DNA from: Nitrosomonas sp.
GTDB lineage: Bacteria; Pseudomonadota; Gammaproteobacteria; Burkholderiales; Nitrosomonadaceae
Length of the DNA: 64,000 nt
Direction of reading: 5' to 3'
Assembly: GCA_031316255.1 (NCBI GenBank)
Contig: JALDQW010000001.1
Span: 2,699,485 to 2,763,484 of the forward strand
The notes below the pieces were generated by a model that was not told the origin of the DNA, did no database searches, and worked only from the letters and a program-made list of their open reading frames with translations. Positions 25,191 through 35,199 of the stretch are shown here, piece by piece (position 1 is the stretch's first letter; each line of letters begins with the position of its first letter). The position numbers were made by a program, and so were the translations under genes.

Positions 25191-25440
25191 GCCTGGTTTG
25201 GTGTCAGTCGTGCAGTTTCAACATTTTGAAGCATGTATTTTCAAACTCGTCGGCAGCTGTTCATGAATGCTGGGCGTTAATTAACCCGGATTTCCCATTA
25301 TCAGTTTGATTTTTTACACTAGAAAAAGACAAGTTCAGCCGGGTGGCTGCGATAAACCTGAATAGCATGGAACTGTTCGGCTGCGTGACCCAGGAAGACA
25401 GCTCAATAATAATTTTGCTATTGAAGATCATCGTAAAAGA

Positions 25441-26196
25441 TCAGTCCATTGTTCCAGAGCCTGTTGATAGGCTGTCGTTACCTTTTAACAAAGTAATAAA
25501 CTGTTCGGTATCTGGAAGATCGTTGAAACATTCTAATTGCACAATGTTTGTATTTAATACTACATTCCACCATAGTGTTTTATGGCTTTCTGATTGTGTA
25601 AATTCATAATCCATTAGAGATGAAAAGAATAAAGGCATATCTTCGATGCCAAATGGCTTTCTTTTTTCGTCTTGCTCACCATTTCTTGTAATATTGGTAT
25701 CCGAATTCCACCAGTGTATGAATTCTTGAATAGCAGGATTTGAAGAGCCGATTTTGTGCGCCGGAAACGGTTTTTCTTTAAGCCCCTGGTCGAGATCTTC
25801 CGGTGAAAAACTGGCATTCAGGGATTCTAATGCCAATTGTTCAATCTCTGTGAACCAGGTTTGCGCGTTGAGGATGGTTGTTAGAACCCCGGGCGATGCT
25901 TCCAATTGTACTGTAATAGTCAATGGAAAGTACCTGCCAACTTTATCGACGCTGGGCATTAAAATACCTGTCCATATATTCTGATTATATATTTCTGGCA
26001 TCAGGATAAATCGCCAGATTGGACAATTCAAATATAGACTTAGCCAGCTCCTGCCTAACTGAGTGTGGCTGGCGCTGATGGATATCTGCAGCCAGGTATC
26101 CCAGAACTGAATAAATTCTATAGACAAACGTCGAGAGGAAAAGTCGCCCCTTGCTGGCATTTTTCCATACCAACCAGGAATGAGTGCGCTATCCAT
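25441..26196 (-). CDS. tagF: T6SS-associated protein TagF (ImpM family)
   Basis: A 251-residue cytoplasmic protein. The N-terminus has the family pattern GWYGKMPARGDFSSRRLS..FIQFWDTWLQ, followed by WRFILMPEIYNQNIWTGILMPSVDKVGRYFPLT, typical of TagF/ImpM (DUF2094). TagF is known to restrain T6SS assembly post-translationally by binding Fha in other species. Here it has no fused phosphatase domain; the PP2C is a separate gene at 19480. Its start overlaps the tssM stop by one base, indicating translational coupling. Confidence 0.92.
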   Translation of the reverse strand: MDSALIPGWYGKMPARGDFSSRRLSIEFIQFWDTWLQISISASHTQLGRSWLSLYLNCPIWRFILMPEIYNQNIWTGILMPSVDKVGRYFPLTITVQLEASPGVLTTILNAQTWFTEIEQLALESLNASFSPEDLDQGLKEKPFPAHKIGSSNPAIQEFIHWWNSDTNITRNGEQDEKRKPFGIEDMPLFFSSLMDYEFTQSESHKTLWWNVVLNTNIVQLECFNDLPDTEQFITLLKGNDSLSTGSGTMD

Positions 26197-29100
26197 TACA
26201 GTTTTGCAGGACAGTTAAACTGCTCGAGTTCCTGCAAACGGAAAGGATTCAATACACTGTTTGCGCTGACCTCAAATTGAATTTTTCGGTTTTCAATATT
26301 AAAATTAACGATGAATTTGTCCGGCTGATTTGATCGAACAATCTGTACTTTGTCAAACATTCTGAATAGCGCCCAGAAACCTTCAAAAACTTGTCCTGTC
26401 AGACTGGACCCAGAATCAGCGAGTGATATTTGCAACCTAACTTGCGAGCTTCCCCGGGTTCCAGGCCATTGAACGGTAACCGGTATCTGAGGTCCGTGAC
26501 TGTATCGAACCAGTTGCCCATCAATATCGAGGATAAATTGCGTGATGGACGCATCCATGTCAATAGGCTTGAAGGTTAATTCCATACTGGGTTTATTTCC
26601 TCCCCTTTGAAAGAATACGTCACGAACGATCTTCGCGCGTTGAAACTGCTGCAGATCTCTAGGAGCCGTACCCATGCTGGCATCACCAACATTACGAAAA
26701 CGCCACGTTTGCCTTGTAGTATCAACATATTGCGAGAGATGATTTTGAAAGAAACTGTCGATCAATCCACCGGATGCAAAAATTCTTGAAAAATCATCGG
26801 GTGTAACATCATCACCACTATCCTTTCTAAACGGATAGCGATTCTGGATAGCCATACGGCAAAAATCGGTCACATCAGAAAAAAGCATCTGATTCAGTTT
26901 GCTACGTTGGTCTCCCAAGGCCTGACTGATGCCGTCTGTTGACAGTGTTGTCAACATGGAGCGTATCGGTTCGGGTGATTTGCTGGCTTCGATTTTTATT
27001 TCGTCGATAACTTCACGTGACGGGAGTGTGATGCCGCCTTTTAAAGCGGTATCAGTTCGTATTAGAAATTGATGGAGCTTATCAATCTGGGGCGACATAG
27101 CGTCTATCTTCGCCGGTTGTCCAGGATTGGGTGAGTAAACGATGTCTCTTAGTTCTTTAAACCGGTCATCTACAATGTTTTCAATTTGTGATGCCATTGC
27201 ACGTGATAGCGGTTTTTCATTTCCCGAGATTTGTTGTAACTGTTTTTTAGCCTGTTTGGCTGTCTTTGAAAATAGTTTAACTGCGCTACCAGTCATTTTC
27301 CCAATAGGATTCGTTTCAGCCTCGTCATTTCTAATGAGCGTGACTTCTTTAACAATCGACTTGAGCAGTAAAACCAAGGGCGAGTCATCAGCTGAGAGTA
27401 ATCGTGCAATTTCTATACTTTCTTGAAATGAACCGGATTGTTTAAGCCTGATGTCATCAATAAATGCTTCCCATGTACGAACATAATCGTGAAGGTATAA
27501 GCGTTTAACCTCATCCAGTAATTGATCGTCAAAAAAATCAAAAGACAATTTACTTTCTTTTTGTGTTTTGGATTGTAATACCCATTTTGCTTCATCTTCT
27601 AATTGCTTGACGACTTGTTCAGAAGCCTTTGAGAAAGTGTTGTAATAGCCATCAAAGGTATACAGGCCCGGAATACCTTGATTCAGTGGTTTGCCACTGC
27701 TGCGGGTAAAGACCCATGTTGCATGTTGACCAGCTGCTTTCAGAATGGTGAATTCCGGAAGGTCAGCGCCAATATTTTGCCACTTTAATCGGTTATAGAC
27801 ACGTAGCGCTAGCGGCGTTTGATTCAGAATGTTGCGTACAGTTTCGACAAGTTGTTCATTTATGTTTATGGGGGGTGTTGGCGCACCTCTGCTGAACAAA
27901 TTGTCCAGATGAAGTGTAAGCAAATAATGTTGTTCTTTAGTCAGTTCATGCGGGAAATTTGTGCTCCAATCCGTAATAATAAATGCTTTTAATGCGTTTG
28001 CATTGAAGTGCTCGACATTGTGCAACATGATATAGGCTTTAAGCGCTTCATATAAAAGCTCGGGGTTATTCCGGTTTGTATAGTTCAGCAGATATTCGAG
28101 GCGTAGAATCAGTTGCAGTAAAAATGTATTTTGCAACAGTCGATGATAGGCATTATTTGAGGCGGAAGAAAGCTTCTCCCCTTGATAGAGGCCAAAACGC
28201 ATATCAATTGGTGTCGAGCCATCATAGTTGCTTGAAACCTGTGTGAGTTCCTGAACCGACCGCAATGTAGGCAACAAATTGACGATGTTGATATTCTGCA
28301 TTTGTGGTAAGTTTTCGACTTCGGATGAGACGATGTTGATTTTGTCATCCACTTCCGCGATATAGGCTTTGTTGTTTACATAGCTAAGCATCCAGGCGGC
28401 ACTTACGCCGAGAGTCAGTAAAATTCCGGCAGTAAAAATAACCCATTGAAGAGAAGATTGTTTACGTTCCCAGCGTTGATTCGTACCGGCAAGCTCCGAT
28501 TCGGTGAAAATGACTTCTTTGAGCAAGCGGGTAAGAAAAAAGCTTTTCCCGCTGGGCCGCAGCGGTGAAATTAATTTATTACCAAGATTGAGCGCCTGTG
28601 CAAGATTGCCCATTATCCGGTCAATCGGATTGCCAGTTTGCGTTCCACTTGTAAAGTAAATGCCGCGCAACAGTGGTTGTTGTTCATAGCGTGATGGGGA
28701 AAAAATCTGATTCAGATATTCTTCCAGTGTGTTCTTAAGATTGCTGAACTGTTGTGGGAACAGATACAATAGAGCGCGTTTCTGAATATCTCTTTCTTCC
28801 TGCAAGACAAAGATCAGTCTGTCGTTAAGTCTTTTTTCAAGGGCGGTAAATTCAGCTGCATAGTTGGAGAGTGGGTGGTGGTTTTCATCTTCAGTCAGTT
28901 TGAACGAAGTTCCCCATACTTGTGCGCGCTCTTCTTTGCCAAGTTTCCCGAAAAATTCCATAAAACCGGCAAGCAAATCTGTTTTGGTTACTAGAATATA
29001 AATAGGGAATTGTATATTCAGTTCAGTATAGAGCTCTTGAATGCGTTTGCGGACTTCATTGGCTTGCTTTTCGCGCTGATGTGCATTCTGCTGTAATAAA

Positions 29101-29819
29101 TCCAAAATACTGATGGTAACAATGACACCATTGATCGGACGGTTGGGACGATATTTCTTAAGTAAGCCTAAAAAGCCTGTCCAGGCTGTGCTGTCAACGG
29201 CTTGATCGCTTTCATGGGTTGTATAACGTCCTGCGGTGTCGATTAAGACTGCTTCATTAGTAAACCACCAATCACAATTACGTGTGCCACCGATTCCACC
29301 AATTTTATCTTTGCCAAAATGTTCAGCCAATGGAAACTGAAGGCCGGAATTAATCAGCGCTGTGGTTTTTCCTGATCCGGGCGGTCCGATGAAAATATAC
29401 CACGGGAGCTCGTAAAGATATTGTCGTGACAGCAGTGAGAAAACACCGGATTTTTCTTTTTTTCCTAGCGTGTTTGTTTTTTTTAAAATATTGACAGCTT
29501 CTTCAAAACGCTTGTGCAATACAGCAACTTCTTCTGCTCCAGCTTCATTTTCCTGTGGTTGAGGCGTTGACTGATGCAAAAGACCGTCCATCAGTTTTTT
29601 ATTTAAGTTTTTTGCTTTAATGAAGGTCCATAAGTGCTTGACAATATAAAGCAATAGTATGAGCCCGATTAACAAAAAACGAATGTCTTCGGATTCTAGT
29701 GGGTGATAATCGGCCACAGCAAATAGCGGACCAATGAACCAGATAAGAAGGCTGACAGCGATCAGGCCAAGAATAGCCAGGGTCCAACGATTAAACACAA
29801 TGCTAAGAATTTTTTTCAT
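26196..29819 (-). CDS. tssM: T6SS membrane-complex protein TssM (IcmF)
   Basis: A 1207-residue inner-membrane protein. Two N-terminal helices (about 12-35 and 47-63) are followed by a cytoplasmic NTPase-like domain with an intact Walker A (GPPGSGKT, 145-152) and LIDTAGRY. A third helix near 455 leads to a large periplasmic part ending in the ImcF-related C-terminal domain (ITQFILDIDGQLVRYSHGP, VQWPG). TssM with TssJ and TssL forms the envelope-spanning channel. Some TssM proteins have a degenerate P-loop; this one looks functional. Co-directional with tssL, tssK and tssJ. Confidence 0.95.
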   Translation of the reverse strand: MKKILSIVFNRWTLAILGLIAVSLLIWFIGPLFAVADYHPLESEDIRFLLIGLILLLYIVKHLWTFIKAKNLNKKLMDGLLHQSTPQPQENEAGAEEVAVLHKRFEEAVNILKKTNTLGKKEKSGVFSLLSRQYLYELPWYIFIGPPGSGKTTALINSGLQFPLAEHFGKDKIGGIGGTRNCDWWFTNEAVLIDTAGRYTTHESDQAVDSTAWTGFLGLLKKYRPNRPINGVIVTISILDLLQQNAHQREKQANEVRKRIQELYTELNIQFPIYILVTKTDLLAGFMEFFGKLGKEERAQVWGTSFKLTEDENHHPLSNYAAEFTALEKRLNDRLIFVLQEERDIQKRALLYLFPQQFSNLKNTLEEYLNQIFSPSRYEQQPLLRGIYFTSGTQTGNPIDRIMGNLAQALNLGNKLISPLRPSGKSFFLTRLLKEVIFTESELAGTNQRWERKQSSLQWVIFTAGILLTLGVSAAWMLSYVNNKAYIAEVDDKINIVSSEVENLPQMQNINIVNLLPTLRSVQELTQVSSNYDGSTPIDMRFGLYQGEKLSSASNNAYHRLLQNTFLLQLILRLEYLLNYTNRNNPELLYEALKAYIMLHNVEHFNANALKAFIITDWSTNFPHELTKEQHYLLTLHLDNLFSRGAPTPPININEQLVETVRNILNQTPLALRVYNRLKWQNIGADLPEFTILKAAGQHATWVFTRSSGKPLNQGIPGLYTFDGYYNTFSKASEQVVKQLEDEAKWVLQSKTQKESKLSFDFFDDQLLDEVKRLYLHDYVRTWEAFIDDIRLKQSGSFQESIEIARLLSADDSPLVLLLKSIVKEVTLIRNDEAETNPIGKMTGSAVKLFSKTAKQAKKQLQQISGNEKPLSRAMASQIENIVDDRFKELRDIVYSPNPGQPAKIDAMSPQIDKLHQFLIRTDTALKGGITLPSREVIDEIKIEASKSPEPIRSMLTTLSTDGISQALGDQRSKLNQMLFSDVTDFCRMAIQNRYPFRKDSGDDVTPDDFSRIFASGGLIDSFFQNHLSQYVDTTRQTWRFRNVGDASMGTAPRDLQQFQRAKIVRDVFFQRGGNKPSMELTFKPIDMDASITQFILDIDGQLVRYSHGPQIPVTVQWPGTRGSSQVRLQISLADSGSSLTGQVFEGFWALFRMFDKVQIVRSNQPDKFIVNFNIENRKIQFEVSANSVLNPFRLQELEQFNCPAKL

Positions 29820-29871
29820 TTGACTAATTTCATAATTGTGTTTCTGGGATAATTATTAAGTGTGCTGCAAG

Positions 29872-31164
29872 TTAATACAATTCAATTTCGACTCGACGGT
29901 TGCGGCTGCGTCCTTCGGCGGTGTCGTTGGATGCTACCTTATAGGCGTCAGCTTTGCCTTCTGCGGTCAGCCGAGTATTGTCTATCCCTAAATTAATCAG
30001 CAGGGACATAACAGAATTTGCGCGCTCTTGTGACAGATGCCAGTTTGATGGAAAGCGCATGGTTCGTATAGGGCGATTGTCGGTATGTCCTGTAATGCGA
30101 ATATTTCCGGGTAAGCTGTTTAGTGCAGAGGCTACACGTGAAAGAACAGGTATGTAATTTTCGGAAACCGTAGAGCTACCCGACTTGAAGACATTATCGC
30201 CTGTCAACGTAATGATATTGCGGCCATTTTTTTCATGTACAGTTAATAGGTTCGAAGAAATATCATTAACCAGCAATTCCCTCAGATGCGGTTGTGAAGT
30301 CGCGACGGGTATGACAGCAGTTTCTGGGATAGTCATTTTTACCTGGATCGACTGTATGCGATTAAAAACAGGATCGGAAATACTATTCAGCGAATAATTA
30401 AAACCCAGGTAAATAAACAGCAGTGTTGTGCTGCAAAATGCGAAATACACCCATAGCGGAATTATTCTGAATATTTTTTGCCGCTTATGTGAACCGACCC
30501 GCCAATGTGGCGACAAATCCTTTTCATAGTCGTTACGCTCTTTTCGAATTATCTGCACCAGCCTTTCTTTAAGTTGTTCAAGTTGCTCACGGCCTCTTTC
30601 CATGATGCGATACCGTCCTTCAAAACCTAAAGTCAGGCATATGTATAAGAACTCAAGAAGTTCAATGTTTTTCGCTGGGTTTTCGGCGAGCTTGGAAATG
30701 AGTTGAAAAAATTTTTCTCCACCGAAAACTTCTTTTTGAAATATAACGAGCAGGCTGTATTTCCCCCATTCACCGCTTCCCCACGGGGTTGAGGCAATCG
30801 TTTCGTCAAGAAATGTACATAAAGCATAACGGGCCGGGATGAGTTTTTCATGCGAAATACCAGCTGTTCTGGCTCGACTTTCAAAGGATTGAATTTGTCT
30901 TGCCAGAAAATCCTGTAGTTCAGCAAGATTGGCTACTTGTTGTGACGTGCGCAGTTGCGGTATCAAATTAAATAAGGGATTTGCGGCCGTAATAAGTGGA
31001 TTCAAACCACTGAGCGATAAATCAGATTCTGCGAGGGACTCGAGATTCTGGAATTCGAATTGGTCATTATGATTGTTTTCCGGAAATGGAATCCTTCCGC
31101 CCGGCGTGGGTATCGTAATGGTTCTATCCGAATTCGACAGTGAGAATGGATCGTCTTGACTCAT
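29872..31164 (-). CDS. tssL: T6SS protein TssL with C-terminal OmpA domain
   Basis: A 430-residue fusion. The N-terminal DotU-like region (about 55-215) contains LARQIQSFESRARTAG, RYALCTFLDETIAS and WG..GEW, typical of TssL. One transmembrane helix follows (PLWVYFAFCSTTLLFIYLGF, near 235-255). The periplasmic C-terminus is an OmpA-like domain with ITGHTDNRPI and LSQERANSVMSLL, ending GRSRNRRVEIELY. The extended form anchors the T6SS to peptidoglycan directly, so a separate TagL is unnecessary. It lies about 50 nt from both tssM and tssK. Confidence 0.95.
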   Translation of the reverse strand: MSQDDPFSLSNSDRTITIPTPGGRIPFPENNHNDQFEFQNLESLAESDLSLSGLNPLITAANPLFNLIPQLRTSQQVANLAELQDFLARQIQSFESRARTAGISHEKLIPARYALCTFLDETIASTPWGSGEWGKYSLLVIFQKEVFGGEKFFQLISKLAENPAKNIELLEFLYICLTLGFEGRYRIMERGREQLEQLKERLVQIIRKERNDYEKDLSPHWRVGSHKRQKIFRIIPLWVYFAFCSTTLLFIYLGFNYSLNSISDPVFNRIQSIQVKMTIPETAVIPVATSQPHLRELLVNDISSNLLTVHEKNGRNIITLTGDNVFKSGSSTVSENYIPVLSRVASALNSLPGNIRITGHTDNRPIRTMRFPSNWHLSQERANSVMSLLINLGIDNTRLTAEGKADAYKVASNDTAEGRSRNRRVEIELY

Positions 31165-31217
31165 AACTGACAGTTCAATTTAAACAAGGAAAAATTTATT
31201 TTAATCTCTAAACATTT

Positions 31218-32555
31218 CTAATTCTTGATTGCCCAGAGTTCCAATTCAAGGCCAGGGAAGTCGCCAGCAACGCGAATTGCCAATCTGCCTGTTCGTTCCA
31301 GCTGTTTCCAGATATCATTGGCCTTGTCCAGCTCGTAGTAAATAAAATCGGTATATGTGGGGAGCTGCCGTGGTTTGACGCTTAATGCGTTGAGCGGAAT
31401 GCCTGGCAAAGCATAATTGACCAGTTCACTAATATTTTCCCCTGTACCGATGGTTGTTTGATCTGGAAAATGCAGTTGCATAGTTTTAGTCGGCAGTTGA
31501 GCGTGTACCGCAAGAACAAAGCTGGCCGATTCAAGTAAACTTTTATCTTTAATATCAGCAACCCGTATACCATATTGACGTTCCTCTAATGGAATGGAAA
31601 CTGCATTCTTTTCAATCACCATATTCAAGGAATCGGACAGATCGTCCATGAGCTGTTTAAAACATGTATAAAGCGCGTCATGTTGATAGGTTTCGAACAT
31701 TGCGGGGCGCCGGTTTTTTTTGCTAAAGGCAGCAAGATCACCTGCAAGATTCAAACAGGTGCTGTAGAAACGTTCAGGATGTAATAAATTATGCTCGGCA
31801 TAATGTTTGAACAAGGGTTCATACCGATTAATGGTTTGCAAAAAGAGAAAATCGGCAATTTCTGCAACACCACCCCGCCCGGGGGTACTGATATGATCAG
31901 TTAACGCATCGCCGCGCTGATGGAGTAACCCATTAAGATCCTTAAGATATTCTGACAGAATGAGACTGGCGCTAACCCGCAAAATAGGCGGAATATATTC
32001 TTTTTTCAGTACTAACTGATTATCTGCCCGCCGTTCGGTGACATGTGCTATGCCCAAAGTTGTATAGGCATCGGTCAAATTGCTTTTGCGCATCAGTTTT
32101 AATTGCAGTTGCCCTATTTGCACTGTTGCATTCTGGTTAGATTGTATTGTTGAATCCCTAATGTCGGCTTCTTCAATAGTATAGCGCGCAAGACTTTCAT
32201 TCTTCTGAATATTAGTATCATATTCCTTTGATCCGTTCCTTTGAATGGGAAGCGCCAAAACAATGACTTCTTCCCGGTCTTCGGGATTTATTTCCAGTGC
32301 TAAAGGGGAGACATCTTGCTGTGGAAAGTCGAAAGGCGTTCCGTCTGGAAAAATTCCGCTTGCTGAATTCAACTGAATTTTACCCTCAGACAAAGCGGCT
32401 GAACTCAATTCGATGTGACTAAAGCCCCAGAAATATCCGGTTAATGGTCTGATTCTGTTTTCCAGAAGCTTTTCAAAATAGCGGTCTTGTTGTTGAAAAT
32501 GCTGAGGTTGTAGAAACATTCCTTCAGACCATACAACTTTATTGTGCCAGGTCAT
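31218..32555 (-). CDS. tssK: T6SS baseplate protein TssK
   Basis: A 445-residue cytoplasmic protein. It begins with the conserved MTWHNKVVWSEGMFLQPQHFQQQDRY and carries the YFWGFSHIELS and TIGTGENISELVNYALPGIPL segments of TssK. TssK links the TssEFG baseplate to the TssL/TssM membrane complex. Full length for the family (about 440-450). It lies between tssJ and tssL in the usual order. Confidence 0.96.
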   Translation of the reverse strand: MTWHNKVVWSEGMFLQPQHFQQQDRYFEKLLENRIRPLTGYFWGFSHIELSSAALSEGKIQLNSASGIFPDGTPFDFPQQDVSPLALEINPEDREEVIVLALPIQRNGSKEYDTNIQKNESLARYTIEEADIRDSTIQSNQNATVQIGQLQLKLMRKSNLTDAYTTLGIAHVTERRADNQLVLKKEYIPPILRVSASLILSEYLKDLNGLLHQRGDALTDHISTPGRGGVAEIADFLFLQTINRYEPLFKHYAEHNLLHPERFYSTCLNLAGDLAAFSKKNRRPAMFETYQHDALYTCFKQLMDDLSDSLNMVIEKNAVSIPLEERQYGIRVADIKDKSLLESASFVLAVHAQLPTKTMQLHFPDQTTIGTGENISELVNYALPGIPLNALSVKPRQLPTYTDFIYYELDKANDIWKQLERTGRLAIRVAGDFPGLELELWAIKN

Positions 32556-32602
32556 GCCAATTCTCCCTAAGAATCCATATTTAGCGCGGAATACCTGATG
32601 AT

Positions 32603-33157
32603 TTATTCAATGACTTCGTAAAGTGTTCCAGGCTCAGGCTTTGGTGTCCACATACTGCAAAAGAAACCGCACGGTTCTTTCGCACCAATCAAAATTTGAT
32701 TATCTTTTAAAAATATATAAATTTCCGGCTCTTTTTCATTCACAGGAACAGCAGTAAATGCTTTCCATTGCGCATTTTCCAGATCTCTAAAGGCGGCAAC
32801 GACACCGACATACCGGGTGTCCAGATTAAGTGGTCTGTTGAATTTCTGGCGCATTCCCGGTATTAGCCTGAGCTCTTCGCTAAAGAGAAGCTCATTGCCC
32901 AGCGCTGATTGGTAATCGTTAAAAATCGATAAAAAATCGGTTGAATTAAAAGCAGCCAGCGAAGTGAGTTCATATAACCGGACTACGACTGGCCTTGCTT
33001 CGGGAATACTGGTATCGGTAAGAATAGAATTTACGTCATCTTGCACATTTAATGAAATTTGGGCAATAGGCGGTTTGGGGGTGCTTGAACAGCCTGTAAG
33101 AGAAAGCAGAAATAAAAAAAGCAATAGTGTACAGATAGGCAAAACGAGCGGTTTCAT
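32603..33157 (-). CDS. tssJ: T6SS outer-membrane lipoprotein TssJ
   Basis: A 184-residue lipoprotein. The signal peptide ends in a lipobox LTGC (Cys23), and the mature protein shows the TssJ pattern: ISLNVQDDVN, ARPVVVRLYELTSLAAFNSTDF and LDTRYVGVVAAFRDLENAQW. It anchors TssM to the outer membrane. First gene of the minus-strand T6SS operon; the 308-bp divergent spacer to tssA must contain both promoters. Confidence 0.94.
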   Translation of the reverse strand: MKPLVLPICTLLLFLFLLSLTGCSSTPKPPIAQISLNVQDDVNSILTDTSIPEARPVVVRLYELTSLAAFNSTDFLSIFNDYQSALGNELLFSEELRLIPGMRQKFNRPLNLDTRYVGVVAAFRDLENAQWKAFTAVPVNEKEPEIYIFLKDNQILIGAKEPCGFFCSMWTPKPEPGTLYEVIE

Positions 33158-33465
33158 TGGATTGTTTAGTTTCCTTCAGTTATCACTAATCGAGTACTGC
33201 TGTGCAAGGATAAACCAAGTAGTTGACAAACGCTGTGAGATTTCCCACTGCACGTCAAAATTTACCGTATTTAAAATACAACAAAATGCAATTAAATACT
33301 CTACAGACATTAATAATCTAAAATAAAAAAATGTAGACATTATGTTGAATTTAGCGTATCTATATTTTTGTTGCAAAATATTTTTGCTGTCAGGGGCACA
33401 CTCTCAATATAAAAGCAGTCGTTTTAACTAACCCCACATGTCCGGTTATAAATTTAAGATTTAGA
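33158..33465. promoter_or_regulatory. Divergent promoter region between tssJ and tssA
   Basis: About 308 bp, strongly AT-rich, with no supported gene. It separates the two T6SS operons and by position holds both promoters. I searched by eye for a sigma-54 GG-N10-GC element and found none convincing, so no specific regulator is proposed. Confidence 0.5.
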
Positions 33466-34482
33466 ATGAATTTAGATGAATTGCTAAAACCGATATCGGA
33501 TGATCAACCTTGCGGTTCTAGTCTTGAGGTTGATCCAGAGTTCTTATCTCTAGAAAATGATATCCAGGGAGAGCCGGAGCGATATATTGGCGGTATCGCC
33601 GCCAAAGAACCCAAATGGAATGAAATTAAATCACGTGCTGAAGTTTTATTGTTACGCACAAAAGATTTGAATGTGGCTATCTGGTTTGCTCGTGCCAGTA
33701 CACATTGTGATGGTATAGGTGGTCTATTGACAGGTTTGACTGTAATCCAAAACTACCTGACGCAATATTGGGATTGCGTTCATCCGTGCCTCGATCCGGA
33801 AGATAAGAATGATCCAGCGCAACGTCTTAATATTCTATCTCAAATTGGAAGTTATGAGATATTTGTGCGTGATCTGCATTGCGTCAGACTTGCCTTTAAA
33901 AACATACAATTAACAATAAGAGATATTCTTGTAGTAGAAGGAAAGGTCAATGTTTTGAAGGATCAGCCTGAATATACCAAGACACAGGTGGAAGGGATCT
34001 TCCATGATCCCGATAATGCGCCGGTCATTCAAGAGTTGCATAAACAAATAATTGATACATTGACCTTATTAAAGGATTTGAAGAAAACACTCAGCCAAAA
34101 GCTTGATGATATTAGCTTGCTGCCCGGTTTTGATCATTTGGAAGCTGTCTTGATCAATATTCAGCGATTATGCACAGTATCAACATCAAATGGTGACGAG
34201 GAAATTGCGGTTTCAACGAATACTGACAACACTGCAACCCTGTCTTCTTCTAAAAGCAATAATGCTGAGGTTAGTGAAATTCGCAACAGAGAAGATATTG
34301 TTCGGGTGCTTGAAAAGGTCTGCAGATACATTGAACGAACAGAACCAACCAATCCTGCGGCGTTGATTATACGGTTTGCACAAACACTGATGACTAAAAA
34401 TTTTGTCGAAATCATGGAAATGCTTCCGCCCGAGGATTTGAAAATTTTCAAAAGAATTTTGGATTCAAAAGCCAAAAAATAA
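33466..34482 (+). CDS. tssA: T6SS protein TssA (ImpA-type)
   Basis: A 338-residue protein with the ImpA N-terminal domain: LLKPISDDQPCGSSLEVDPEF, EPKWNEIKSRAEVLLLRTKDLNVAIWFARA and YWDCVHPCLDPEDKNDP. The short C-terminal part (EKVCRYIERTEPTNPAALIIRFAQTL) is typical of TssA forms that cap the baseplate or sheath end. First gene of the plus-strand operon; a 159-nt gap follows before tssB, which may hold an extra promoter. Confidence 0.93.
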   Translation: MNLDELLKPISDDQPCGSSLEVDPEFLSLENDIQGEPERYIGGIAAKEPKWNEIKSRAEVLLLRTKDLNVAIWFARASTHCDGIGGLLTGLTVIQNYLTQYWDCVHPCLDPEDKNDPAQRLNILSQIGSYEIFVRDLHCVRLAFKNIQLTIRDILVVEGKVNVLKDQPEYTKTQVEGIFHDPDNAPVIQELHKQIIDTLTLLKDLKKTLSQKLDDISLLPGFDHLEAVLINIQRLCTVSTSNGDEEIAVSTNTDNTATLSSSKSNNAEVSEIRNREDIVRVLEKVCRYIERTEPTNPAALIIRFAQTLMTKNFVEIMEMLPPEDLKIFKRILDSKAKK

Positions 34483-34641
34483 AGTGAAAATTGCACATCA
34501 GTTTGTGCTAAAAATCACATCGCTGGAAATCAAAAATATCGAAAATAATACATAGTGTTGTTTTGGCAGATCAGGCGTTATTTTCATGATTTTTGCAATT
34601 TAGCGGTGTAAATTAAAACAATTTCAGCAAGGGAGGTAAAA

Positions 34642-35178
34642 ATGGCGGAAAGCAGTCAGAAATTTATCGCACGTAACCGCGCACCGCGCGTACAGATTGA
34701 ATATGATGTAGAACTGTATGGAGCCGAAAAGAAAATACAGCTGCCATTTGTGATGGGCGTTATGGCCGATTTAACGGGAAAGCCTGTAGAGGAACTGCCG
34801 GATGTCAATGACCGGGACTTTCTTGAGATCGATGTGGATAATTTTAATGATCGCCTTAAGGCTATGAAACCGCGGGTTGCCTTTTCAGTGCCAAATATTT
34901 TAAATGATGAGGGCGGAAATATCAGCATTGATATTACCTTTGAGGATATGGATGATTTTTCTCCTGCCAAAGTCGCCGCAAAAGTGGATGGTGTGAGAGA
35001 GTTATTACAAACCAGAAAAGAACTGTCAAATTTGATTACCTATATGGATGGTAAAAGCGGCGCAGAGAAATGGGTTGGCGACCTTTTGAATAATGAGGAA
35101 TTGCTTAAGTCATTGGTTGAAGCGCCAAAACCTTCAAGCGAAACACCCGAAACATCTGGTGATGAATCCAGCAGTTAA
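34642..35178 (+). CDS. tssB: T6SS contractile sheath small subunit TssB
   Basis: A 178-residue protein with the family pattern SSQKFIARNRAPRVQIEYDVE near the N-terminus, LPFVMGVMADLTG, and the C-terminal LSNLITYMDGKSGAEKWV. TssB and TssC co-assemble into the contractile sheath. A strong ribosome-binding site (AGGGAGG) precedes the ATG, matching the need for high expression. The tssC gene starts 21 nt downstream. Confidence 0.96.
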   Translation: MAESSQKFIARNRAPRVQIEYDVELYGAEKKIQLPFVMGVMADLTGKPVEELPDVNDRDFLEIDVDNFNDRLKAMKPRVAFSVPNILNDEGGNISIDITFEDMDDFSPAKVAAKVDGVRELLQTRKELSNLITYMDGKSGAEKWVGDLLNNEELLKSLVEAPKPSSETPETSGDESSS

Positions 35179-35199
35179 CCCGTATCAGGAGAGTAAATC

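Noticed and set aside
25343..25609. 88-codon plus-strand frame
   Set aside because: Much of it overlaps the end of tagF antisense; no ribosome-binding site or family.
33158..33465. Sigma-54 promoter for the T6SS
   Set aside because: I looked for GG-N10-GC elements in both T6SS spacers and found no convincing match.
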